Shown one piece after another: positions 1 to 6,870 of a DNA stretch of 6,943 bases; positions within the stretch are counted from its first letter, which is position 1, and every line of letters begins with the position of its first letter. Under the pieces are notes generated by a model that did not search any database, was not told where the DNA came from, and saw only the letters and a list, made by a program, of their open reading frames with translations. This stretch comes from JAUPVN01 sp964423475 (GTDB lineage: Bacteria; Patescibacteriota; Saccharimonadia; Saccharimonadales; CAIOMD01): positions 1 to 6,943 of the forward strand of contig CAYRFD010000042.1 of the NCBI GenBank assembly GCA_964423475.1. Reading direction: 5' to 3'. Both the position numbers and the translations under genes were made by a program.

Positions 1-218
1 ATTATTACAGAAGCCCAATTAATAAAAAAATTTACCCACAAAATAATTGGGTTATTATTTATGTCATCGCCCATGTAGGGCTCTGTTGTAGCAGGAGGGG
101 GCGTCAACCCTACGGCTAAAGCTGGGCTTACATAAACAATTAGTATAAACATAAATACTATAAATACGCATAAATGAGTGATGTTTTTAGATCTCATGTT
201 AAATATTTTTTGTATCAT
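1..218 (-). CDS. Secreted protein with signal peptide, 5' part only; possible VirB2/TrbC-like pilin
   Basis: Reading the minus strand from the ATG at 218-216 gives 72 uninterrupted codons plus two bases to the window edge, so the 3' end is missing. The start of the product has a textbook signal peptide: a basic n-region (residues 1-15), a hydrophobic core of about 15 residues (LCVFIVFMFILIVYV, 16-30) and the cleavage context SPALA-VG, predicting cleavage after Ala35. The mature part begins with a short Pro/Thr-rich stretch, then DDINNNPIILWVNFFINWAS (51-70), which looks like the beginning of a first membrane helix. Small pilin-like proteins of CPR T4SS loci have this plan: signal peptide, short linker, an 'NP...' helix, then a second helix. 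The pilin call is inferred from that resemblance and from the neighbouring virB6/virB4 genes. A second in-frame ATG lies at 197-195, but starting there would shorten the n-region. No Shine-Dalgarno sequence precedes either start. A generic secreted or membrane protein remains possible. Confidence 0.7.
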   Translation of the reverse strand, partial: MIQKIFNMRSKNITHLCVFIVFMFILIVYVSPALAVGLTPPPATTEPYMGDDINNNPIILWVNFFINWASVI

Positions 219-331
219 GATGTATGTTATTAATCTTATCTACAATATTAAGATATCATATTTATAATAGTATTGTATACATAAGAACTATGTTATAATT
301 TATAATAAATATAGACTTTACATAATATATT
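219..331. other. AT-rich divergent intergenic region
   Basis: This 113 nt gap separates the minus-strand secreted gene from the plus-strand T4SS operon, so it should hold promoters for both directions. It is visibly more AT-rich than the flanking coding sequence. A convincing plus-strand promoter lies at 273-299, and a lone TATAAT at 263-268 has no recognisable -35 at normal spacing. No convincing minus-strand promoter was found, only loose AT-rich -10-like matches such as TATTAT (complement of 264-269). No small gene or stable hairpin was seen. Confidence 0.6.
273..299 (+). promoter_or_regulatory. Extended -10 promoter for the T4SS operon
   Basis: A perfect TATAAT at 294-299 is preceded by TG at 291-292 with one base between, giving the full extended -10 motif TGTTATAAT. 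The upstream TTGTAT at 273-278 matches the -35 consensus TTGACA at four of six positions, but the spacer is 15 nt rather than 17. An extended -10 tolerates a weak or mis-spaced -35. Transcription would start near 306, leaving an untranslated leader of about 25 nt before the ATG at 332. Assignment is by sigma-70-type consensus only. Confidence 0.6.
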
Positions 332-2998
332 ATGAACAATAATCAAAAAAATAAATATATAAAAAACACAAAAAGATATGTAACTATGCTTTTTGTAACT
401 ATATTAATTAGTATATTAGTAATACCCGTTATTAATGTTTTGCAGACTAACAATATAGTCTTGGCAGAACCCTCCGCAGATAGCCCAAGAAATACCATTT
501 ATAGCCACTATGTAAACGTGGGTTCGAATTGGAAATTTAGTAAACTACATTATGAAGACGAAACTCCAGATCTCATCATTGCAACAGACGGCGCAAACAA
601 TACGGCGATTTTTTCTTTTAAACAAGATGATACACGTGGTAGGTTTCTGCAAAAGCTTGACTATTACAATAACCCAAACTTTAATACTTGCGGAGCACAA
701 ATAGTAATATCAAATGTTGACGTACACAGGACTGGTAGCGGTTATTCGACTGATAATTATGGATATACTTTGGCCGAAGAAGCCTGCGGAGATGAACCCA
801 GAAAAGAAACAATTATAGAGATAGGCACAACTGACTGGGATGTTACCACGGCCGATGAAGCCACAAAAAAACAAGCAGAAAATATTAATTGGGGTAATGA
901 ACCAATAGGATGCACTGGGTTTGCTGCATTGCCGAGTGGTTCCACCGCAAACTACAACTGTCCAGGTGGTGGTGCAGTTATTGGGGGTACCTATAAGGCA
1001 GAGCCCACTGCAGAAGACAAGGCAAAGCTAGAGCCAAGCGCAACAAATATAGACTGTAACGCCGCAGAAAATAAAGAAAAACCCGAGTGTACTGGCGCCA
1101 ACGCCGGCACTAGCTGCACCGATGTGGCGGGTGTATTTGGTTGGCTAATTTGCGAAGCTGGGGATATAGCAGACAACATGGTAGAACATCTAGAAGACGG
1201 CCTTTATAATTTACTAAGAGTACCAGAACTAGCTTACGGCAGCGAGGTATATAATCAATGGGCCATATTTAGATCTCTTGCTACTTCTTTATTAATTTTA
1301 GTTAGCTTGGTTGCTATTGCAGCGCAAGTGTTTAATTTAGATATTATAAGTGCTTATACTATGCGTAAAATAATACCAAAAATATTAATTGCCGCTATAT
1401 TAATATTTTTATCATACTACTTGGCGGGTCTGGCTATAACTTTTGTAAATGCTTTGGGCGATGGCGTAGCAAGCCTAATGATGGGCCCGTTCGACAACGG
1501 CATGCTACTAACAAAAACAAAAAGTGGCGATGCGTTAGAGTATATTCTAAGTGGCGCTCAAGCCGGCACTAAACCCACAGATACCGCAGCCCTCTTGGCT
1601 ACGTCAGGTGTACTTGTTGGGTTTCTAGTTGCATATATGGCCTCTGGTGGTGTAGCGATTTTAATATTAGGGTTTATGATACCCCTTTTTGCGGCAGCAT
1701 CGGCATTTATAGTTTTAGTTATAAGAAAAGTACTAATTTTGGGGTTAGTAATGATAGCACCACTAGCAATTGTAGCTTGGATTTTACCAGGAACAGAAAA
1801 ATGGTTTAAAAGCTGGTGGGGTATGTTGAGTAAACTATTATTCATGTACCCTTTGATTATAGGAATAATATCACTAGGGAGAGTAGGGGCGTATTTAATA
1901 TCACGAACCGGGGACATAGAAAATACATCTGACGCCACTGTCGCTGTCGCCGCACTTGAAAGCAATGCCCGAGGAGGGTTAACGGGTGGCGTTTTATTGC
2001 TAATGACCTTGATTGCCTTTTTTGCACCCTACTTCTTTATATCATCTATGTTTAAAACAGCCGGCGGTGCCTTTGCAAAAATTAGCGATGGTTTAAGTGC
2101 CAAGGGCAGAGGCTACGCTAAAAGCTCCAGCGACCTCGCTGCAAAAGCCGCCAACAAGGGGCTGGCTAAAAAAGCTGCCAACGGCGGCAATGGCAGACTT
2201 GCCAGAGCACAAATATGGAACACGAATAGAAAGCGAAGCCGGCAGGGTTTAGGCCCTCTCACCCAAGACATGGAAAGAGATATAAGAGATGAATACAAAA
2301 GAAGATCTCAAAAATTCTATCGTGGTGCAAGCTATACTGCACAAGGAGCAGTTCTGCCGGAGAGTTTTGGCGGTAGGTCTTTACGGGCGGCGGCCGTGGC
2401 TAAAAATGATAAAGCAATCCAGGAAGAAAAACAAGAAATAGAAACTTTAATAGATGTTAAACTTAGGGGCTTAGATGAAACTCAGGTTTTAGAAGAACTA
2501 AAGAAAATAGCAAGCGGGAGCAACCAGGATCTAGCACACGCTGCATTAGCTCAAATGCAAAAACGCAATATGAATAGCGATCTGGGCGAACTTTTTAATT
2601 CCAGTACGAAAGCTCGACAACACATAATTAGTAAACAAAGAGCAGATGAAAGTTATAATGCATTCATAAAAGCTAACCACAGAGACATGCATGAAGATGG
2701 GTGGAATAGTGACGGATCGATTAATCTACCTAAATGGCAAAAGAATATACAAGGTATGCGAAAAGCAGATGTACTGGCACTTAACGGTAGTGCAATGAAG
2801 CGAATAGCAAAGGGGATGGTCGATGGTAGTGGTGCACCAATTAGCGGTACGCGACTTAGAGACAATGATGCTGATGAACTTGCTGTTGCAATGAGTGATA
2901 TTGCGAAAAGCATGAGCGCTTGGAACTCTGCAGACCCACGTACCAGAGAAGCTTTAACGAATAACGGACATCCTTTGACAGGAAAAGAAGGGTCATAA
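332..2998 (+). CDS. virB6: VirB6/TrbL-like polytopic membrane channel protein with large external and cytoplasmic domains
   Basis: This 888-residue protein is the probable inner-membrane channel of the T4SS. Residues 1-16 are basic, 17-39 form a signal peptide or first membrane helix, and ILVLAEP-like cleavage context (VLA-EP) follows near residue 45. About 260 extracytoplasmic residues follow, with eight cysteines (120, 152, 194, 210, 242, 253, 262, 274) and no others in the whole protein. The hydrophobic core spans 312-583, with helices near 312-333, 347-372, 421-443, 444-463, 466-486, 500-523 and 550-573. The stretch RKVLILGLVMIAPLAIVAWI (465-484), followed by an LPGTEKWFKSWW segment, is characteristic of VirB6/TrbL proteins. 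Residues 584-888 are a hydrophilic tail, basic and Gly/Ala-rich at 587-640 and mostly helical after that. VirB6 is normally about 300 residues, so both ends are large additions. It is first in the operon, ends in tandem TAA stops and lies 9 nt before the PrgI-like gene. No Shine-Dalgarno sequence precedes the ATG. This start is preferred over Met19 (position 386) because it supplies the basic n-region. The family call is firm, but exact helix limits are estimates. Confidence 0.85.
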   Translation: MNNNQKNKYIKNTKRYVTMLFVTILISILVIPVINVLQTNNIVLAEPSADSPRNTIYSHYVNVGSNWKFSKLHYEDETPDLIIATDGANNTAIFSFKQDDTRGRFLQKLDYYNNPNFNTCGAQIVISNVDVHRTGSGYSTDNYGYTLAEEACGDEPRKETIIEIGTTDWDVTTADEATKKQAENINWGNEPIGCTGFAALPSGSTANYNCPGGGAVIGGTYKAEPTAEDKAKLEPSATNIDCNAAENKEKPECTGANAGTSCTDVAGVFGWLICEAGDIADNMVEHLEDGLYNLLRVPELAYGSEVYNQWAIFRSLATSLLILVSLVAIAAQVFNLDIISAYTMRKIIPKILIAAILIFLSYYLAGLAITFVNALGDGVASLMMGPFDNGMLLTKTKSGDALEYILSGAQAGTKPTDTAALLATSGVLVGFLVAYMASGGVAILILGFMIPLFAAASAFIVLVIRKVLILGLVMIAPLAIVAWILPGTEKWFKSWWGMLSKLLFMYPLIIGIISLGRVGAYLISRTGDIENTSDATVAVAALESNARGGLTGGVLLLMTLIAFFAPYFFISSMFKTAGGAFAKISDGLSAKGRGYAKSSSDLAAKAANKGLAKKAANGGNGRLARAQIWNTNRKRSRQGLGPLTQDMERDIRDEYKRRSQKFYRGASYTAQGAVLPESFGGRSLRAAAVAKNDKAIQEEKQEIETLIDVKLRGLDETQVLEELKKIASGSNQDLAHAALAQMQKRNMNSDLGELFNSSTKARQHIISKQRADESYNAFIKANHRDMHEDGWNSDGSINLPKWQKNIQGMRKADVLALNGSAMKRIAKGMVDGSGAPISGTRLRDNDADELAVAMSDIAKSMSAWNSADPRTREALTNNGHPLTGKEGS

Positions 2999-3007
2999 TA
3001 AATTCTT

Positions 3008-4147
3008 ATGGCTACATATAAAGTTATACAAGACGTAGAGGCAGAAGATAAAATTTTAGGGCCACTTACCCTAAAACAACTTATTTTTGCAATAATAGTA
3101 GTGGGATTTGGGTTTGGGGCCTTTAGGGTAGTAACCATTACCGGTAGTATTTTTACGGCCATACCGTTTTTACCTTTTATGATAATATTTGGAGCCCTGG
3201 CTGCACCGTTGGGCAAAAATCAACCAACAGAGGTTTGGCTAGCCGCCCAAATACATTTTTTAACAAAGCCAAAGCTAAGGCTATGGGATCAAAGCGATCT
3301 TAAAGAGGTGGTGCACATAACCGTACCCAAAAAAGAGCAAAAAATATACACAGACGGCCTAAGCCAAAAACAAGTTAAAAGCCGCCTATCTGCCCTATCA
3401 AGCACACTAGACTCGCGCGGCTGGGCAGTAAAAAATATTAATTTAAATGCATCACCAAGTGCCTATGGCCAAACACCCCAAGACGACAGACTCATTGGCA
3501 CACCAACCATACAACAGGTTCCAGAAGAACCCATTGGCGCCGACATATTTGCCCCCAGCACTAACGAGGCTCGCGAATTTGACGTTATGTTAAACCAATC
3601 AGATACAGAACATCGTGAGCATATTAAACAAATAATGGAACAAGCCAAAAGCCAGGCCAATAGCAAAGCAGCTCAAGAAGCGCCAACAGAACCTAGCACG
3701 CCAGTAACTATCCCTGGCCAACCCACAAATACATACCAAAGTGCACAACAACCACAACAAAATGTTCAGGCTACAAACTACCCAGAAGTTAACGGCCAAA
3801 ATGTAGCGCAACCATCTTTAGAAGAAGATGCAATATACAAAAAGATTTTAGACCAAAAGCATCAACAAGACAAAGCACCACCACCAAATTACAACCATAA
3901 AACCATCTTGCCCCCAGGCGCAACACCCCTGGTGCCACAAGTTCAAAACAACAATATCAGCCCACAACAGCCAATAGTAATAGATAAACCGGCTAAAACA
4001 GTTGTTCAAGATACCCAAGCTGTGTCAATAAATAATGATACAATAGTTAAAGATGCTAATGCTAATAAAGAAAAGCCGGCATCAACCATTAAGGAACCAC
4101 TACCCAAAAAGAACCAAGAAGATGAAGTTATAGTACAACTTCATTAG
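3008..4147 (+). CDS. PrgI-family (VirB3-like) T4SS membrane protein with long disordered tail
   Basis: This 379-residue protein has an N-terminal PrgI-family domain (the Gram-positive conjugation family, not the Salmonella needle protein). It opens MATYKVIQDVEAEDKILGPL, followed by two membrane helices at about 25-43 and 48-68. After these come the conserved-looking GKNQPTEVWLAAQIHF segment and KPKLRLWD (87-94), where this family has a lysine-proline-rich turn ending in Trp. Such proteins are compared with VirB3, which docks the VirB4 ATPase at the membrane. Residues about 117-142 form a short predicted helical segment (LSQKQVKSRLSALSS...). From about 145 to the end the chain is rich in Gln, Pro, Asn and Ala with no predicted membrane segment, ending DEVIVQLH. 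PrgI proteins are usually little over 100 residues in Gram-positive elements, so the tail is an extra of about 250. The gene sits 9 nt after virB6 and 9 nt before the TraC-like gene. The nearest purine run (2985-2992) is 15 nt from the ATG, too far for a normal ribosome binding site, so coupling to virB6 translation is likely. Confidence 0.85.
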   Translation: MATYKVIQDVEAEDKILGPLTLKQLIFAIIVVGFGFGAFRVVTITGSIFTAIPFLPFMIIFGALAAPLGKNQPTEVWLAAQIHFLTKPKLRLWDQSDLKEVVHITVPKKEQKIYTDGLSQKQVKSRLSALSSTLDSRGWAVKNINLNASPSAYGQTPQDDRLIGTPTIQQVPEEPIGADIFAPSTNEAREFDVMLNQSDTEHREHIKQIMEQAKSQANSKAAQEAPTEPSTPVTIPGQPTNTYQSAQQPQQNVQATNYPEVNGQNVAQPSLEEDAIYKKILDQKHQQDKAPPPNYNHKTILPPGATPLVPQVQNNNISPQQPIVIDKPAKTVVQDTQAVSINNDTIVKDANANKEKPASTIKEPLPKKNQEDEVIVQLH

Positions 4148-4156
4148 ATAAATAAT

Positions 4157-4945
4157 ATGCCACCACAGAATCAACAAACACCAGCTCAACCGGCCAAAAA
4201 AAGTTCTAAACCGCAACCCAAGGCCAACCAAAGTAGCTCTCAAAATACGCTACAAATTGCCGAAATTAGAGATGGCATAGTTATTATGCACGACGGATCT
4301 TTTAGAACCGTGTTAATGGCGCAAAGCATTAATTTTGATCTTATGAGCCCACAAGAACGAGATAGCGTAGAGTATGCCTACCAAAGTTTTTTAAACTCTT
4401 TATATTTTGATATTCAAGTATACGTGCATTCAAGCATCATTGATATGGGGCCGTATATTGAAAAGCTAGCAAAAATTCGCACAGAACACGATAACCTATT
4501 ATTAGCCGTAATGATGGGTGATTATATAGATTTTATAGGTGCCATTACAGACCAAACCAATGTTATGGATAAAAAATTTTATGTTATTGTACCCTACTAT
4601 AACAGCCTAGAATCTATGGCTGTAAAAAAATCTAGCAAATCTATTTTTACAACTATTTTTGGGCAAAAAGATAGTCAAATTACCATTAACGAAAAAACCC
4701 TAGAAGAAGCAAAGACAGAACTTACCAAAAGAGCGTCTACTGTAATGGATGGATTACAAGAATGTGGTGTACAAAGCATCCCACTAAATACAGAGGAGCT
4801 TATTGAGCTTTACTATGATTCTTATAACCCAGATACGGCCACAAGACAAAGGCTAAAAAACTTTTCTGAGGTTTCTGCGCCTTTTGTTCAAAAAGGTAAG
4901 GGCGAGGCTGTTCAACAACACCTAGAACAGGAGTTACAAAAATAA
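4157..4945 (+). CDS. TraC-like protein resembling the VirB4 N-terminal domain, without an ATPase domain
   Basis: The protein has 262 residues. Residues 1-30 are a Gln/Pro/Ser/Lys-rich flexible leader. The folded part starts at about 32 with LQIAEIRDGIVIMHDGSFRT, then a Leu/Met-rich strand, INFDLMSPQERD (58-69), YQSFLNSLYFDIQVYVHSS (75-93), a helical stretch, and a hydrophobic strand KKFYVIVPYYN (139-149). This order (an 'I.DG.v...DGs...vl' strand, 'sPqE' helix, 'fLNSL.f..Qv.v' and '.f.vvvPy') matches the TraC-like domain, related to the non-catalytic N-terminal domain of VirB4/TraC ATPases. There is no Walker A or B motif and no membrane segment, so it should be cytoplasmic and non-catalytic. 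The gene ends in a TAATG overlap with virB4, implying coupled translation and suggesting partnership in one complex. That partnership is inferred. No Shine-Dalgarno sequence lies before the ATG, which is only 9 nt after the PrgI-like stop codon (TAG). Confidence 0.8.
   Translation: MPPQNQQTPAQPAKKSSKPQPKANQSSSQNTLQIAEIRDGIVIMHDGSFRTVLMAQSINFDLMSPQERDSVEYAYQSFLNSLYFDIQVYVHSSIIDMGPYIEKLAKIRTEHDNLLLAVMMGDYIDFIGAITDQTNVMDKKFYVIVPYYNSLESMAVKKSSKSIFTTIFGQKDSQITINEKTLEEAKTELTKRASTVMDGLQECGVQSIPLNTEELIELYYDSYNPDTATRQRLKNFSEVSAPFVQKGKGEAVQQHLEQELQK
4929..4933 (+). promoter_or_regulatory. Ribosome binding site for virB4
   Basis: AGGAG lies inside the 3' end of the TraC-like gene, 11 nt before the virB4 ATG at 4945. 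It is the only Shine-Dalgarno-like sequence at a start inside this operon. With the one-base stop/start overlap (TAATG), it supports the ATG at 4945 as the true start. Confidence 0.6.
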
Positions 4946-6858
4946 TGGGCCTACTGCGCAAAAAAAAGCCACCTACAAACCCGGCAGAAGTTGCAGAAGA
5001 ACAAAGGCAACAAGAGCTACAAGAGGTTGACCAAGCCTTTCAAAAGGGCATAACAGCATTACGTGATTTTATTGCCCCCAGCAGTATAGAGTTTAATAGT
5101 AAGTTTTTTCAGATAGGCACAAGATATGCGCGCACATATTTTGTTTATGCCTACCCTAGGCAAATCTATACTGGGTGGCTTAGCCAATTTATAAACATAG
5201 ACGAAATTGTTGATTTATCTTTATACGTTTACCCACTAGATAGCAAAGTGGTTCTAAATAATTTGCGTAAAAAAGTATCCCAGCTAGAGGCTGGTTTAGA
5301 GATAGATTCAGAAAAAGGCAAAGTAAGAGACCCAGCCAAACAAGCCGCTATCCAAGATGCAGAGGAGCTAAGAGATAAATTACAGGTAGGAGAAGAACGT
5401 TTTTTTAGATTTGGTATGTATTTTACAACTTATGGTGATTCTATGGATGATCTAGACTTTGTAAGCCATAAGATAGAATCTATGCTTGGCCAGCAACTTA
5501 TTTTTAGCAAACCCGCAACCGCCCAGCAAGAGCAGGGCCTAAACAGCACTATTCCACAGTTTGTAGACCAACTACAAATAAGACACAACTTAAACACTGG
5601 GGCCTTAAGCACCTGTTTTCCGTTTACTAGCGCAGATTTAACAGATGACCACGGCATTTTATATGGTATAAATATGCACAACAGCGGTTTGGTTATTTTT
5701 GACCGTTTTAGCCTAGAAAACGGAAACGCCGTAGTGTTTGCTAAATCTGGTGCCGGTAAAAGCTTTACAGTAAAGCTAGAAGCCTTGCGTAGTATGATGT
5801 TTGGAACAGAGGTGTTTATTATAGACCCAGATAACGAATACCAGCGCTTGTGCGAGGCCGTAGGCGGAACATATATTAAATTAAGCCTAAATTCACCAAC
5901 AAGGCTTAACCCATTTGATTTACCCGGAGTAATAGACGAAGAAGATGGCGACAACGCCCTGCGCAGCAACCTTATTATGCTACACGGCCTATTGCGCTTA
6001 ATGATGGGTGGTGCTCAGGCGCAAATGGCCGCCAGCGCAGTGAGCGGAGGAATTGCCGCCCCAGCACTGTCCCCAGAAGAAGAGGCCGATCTAGATGCCG
6101 CACTATTAAATACCTACGCCAAAGCGGGCATTACGCTAGACCCACTTACCCATAATACCCTGCCCCCAACCATTAGCGATTTATACGACGAACTTTTACA
6201 TAGTGGTGGCACGGGCCCGCAACTAGCCCAAAGGCTAAGAAAATACACATCTGGTACATTTGCGGGTATATTTAGCCAACAAAGTAATGTAGATGTAAAT
6301 AATCAAATGGTTGTTTTTAACATAAGAGATTTAGAAGACGAGCTTAGGCCCGTGGCCATGTATATTGTGCTTAATTATATATGGAACAAAACTAAGGCCG
6401 ATCGCAAACGGCGTTTATTAATAGTAGACGAGGCTTGGCAACTCATGAAATACGAAGACAGCGCCAACTTTATGTTTAGCCTAGCCAAACGCGCCCGTAA
6501 ATATGATCTTGGCATTACTACAATAAGCCAAGATGTAGAAGATTTTATAAGCTCACGCGTAGGCAGGGCAATTGTAGCAAACGCATCTATGCAAATACTT
6601 TTAAAGCAATCGGCTAGTGCCATAGACATGTTGGCGGGTGTTTTTAGGCTAACATCAGAAGAGGCTAAACGCTTAAGCACGTTTCCCGTTGGGCAGGGTT
6701 TGTTTTTTGCCGGACAAAACCATGTGCATATTCAAATAATTGCCAGCCAAACAGAACAAAGATTAATTACAACAAACCCAGAAGAGCTTAGGGCCATAGA
6801 ACAAGCAGAAGAAAACCAAGAACAAGACAACCCAGGCACTGATATCCCTTTATACTAA
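4945..6858 (+). CDS. virB4: VirB4-like T4SS ATPase
   Basis: This 637-residue protein is the cytoplasmic ATPase that drives T4SS assembly and substrate movement. Residues 1-35 are basic then Glu/Gln-rich. The VirB4 N-terminal domain spans about 36-235 and includes RTYFVYAYPRQIYTGWLSQF (63-82). A helical insert rich in Glu/Lys/Asp lies near 107-150. The ATPase core follows, with CFPFTSADL leading in. Walker A is AKSGAGKS (266-273, catalytic Lys272 and Ser273), with Ala in place of the first consensus Gly. DPDNEY lies at 294-299, NPFDL at 322-326, and Walker B at LLIVDEAW with Asp495 and Glu496. A sensor-like ISQD has Gln529. All expected catalytic residues are present, so the enzyme should be active. 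An Ala/Gly/Gln-rich stretch at 355-374 looks like an insert. The C-terminus is acidic and Gln-rich. There is no membrane helix, so attachment would be through the PrgI/VirB3-like partner. The length is typical of CPR VirB4 proteins. The last operon gene in the window, it overlaps the TraC-like stop by one base. VirD4 or TraG coupling ATPases are less likely, given the VirB4-type N-terminal domain and lack of transmembrane helices. Confidence 0.93.
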   Translation: MGLLRKKKPPTNPAEVAEEQRQQELQEVDQAFQKGITALRDFIAPSSIEFNSKFFQIGTRYARTYFVYAYPRQIYTGWLSQFINIDEIVDLSLYVYPLDSKVVLNNLRKKVSQLEAGLEIDSEKGKVRDPAKQAAIQDAEELRDKLQVGEERFFRFGMYFTTYGDSMDDLDFVSHKIESMLGQQLIFSKPATAQQEQGLNSTIPQFVDQLQIRHNLNTGALSTCFPFTSADLTDDHGILYGINMHNSGLVIFDRFSLENGNAVVFAKSGAGKSFTVKLEALRSMMFGTEVFIIDPDNEYQRLCEAVGGTYIKLSLNSPTRLNPFDLPGVIDEEDGDNALRSNLIMLHGLLRLMMGGAQAQMAASAVSGGIAAPALSPEEEADLDAALLNTYAKAGITLDPLTHNTLPPTISDLYDELLHSGGTGPQLAQRLRKYTSGTFAGIFSQQSNVDVNNQMVVFNIRDLEDELRPVAMYIVLNYIWNKTKADRKRRLLIVDEAWQLMKYEDSANFMFSLAKRARKYDLGITTISQDVEDFISSRVGRAIVANASMQILLKQSASAIDMLAGVFRLTSEEAKRLSTFPVGQGLFFAGQNHVHIQIIASQTEQRLITTNPEELRAIEQAEENQEQDNPGTDIPLY

Positions 6859-6870
6859 TCAATTTATATT

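Noticed and set aside
14..51. Inverted repeat CCCAATTA (14-21) / TAATTGGG (44-51) that could look like a hairpin or terminator
   Set aside because: It lies inside the minus-strand coding sequence, has a 22 nt loop and low GC content, and is explained by codons for the Asn-Pro-Ile and Ile-Asn-Trp stretches.
263..268. TATAAT as a second plus-strand -10 element
   Set aside because: No -35-like hexamer lies at 16-18 nt upstream and no extended TG precedes it. In such AT-rich DNA, a lone hexamer is likely to be chance.
1558..1965. 135-codon minus-strand open frame within virB6
   Set aside because: It mirrors the membrane helices of the VirB6-like protein on the opposite strand and has no independent support.
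2653..3216. 187-codon open frame on the minus strand across the virB6/PrgI junction
   Set aside because: It lies antisense to two well-supported genes. Its translation is compositionally odd (Ser/Ala/Ile/Pro-rich) with no recognisable domain, as expected of a shadow frame.
5430..5969. 179-codon open frame on the minus strand within virB4
   Set aside because: It is antisense to the Walker A region of a strongly supported ATPase, has no recognisable domain and no Shine-Dalgarno sequence was noted. It is a shadow of the coding frame.
4157..6858. TraC-like and VirB4 as one gene broken by a frameshift
   Set aside because: VirB4 has its own N-terminal domain, an ATG with a Shine-Dalgarno sequence and a normal length. 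The TraC-like protein has a complete domain and a natural end at the TAATG overlap.
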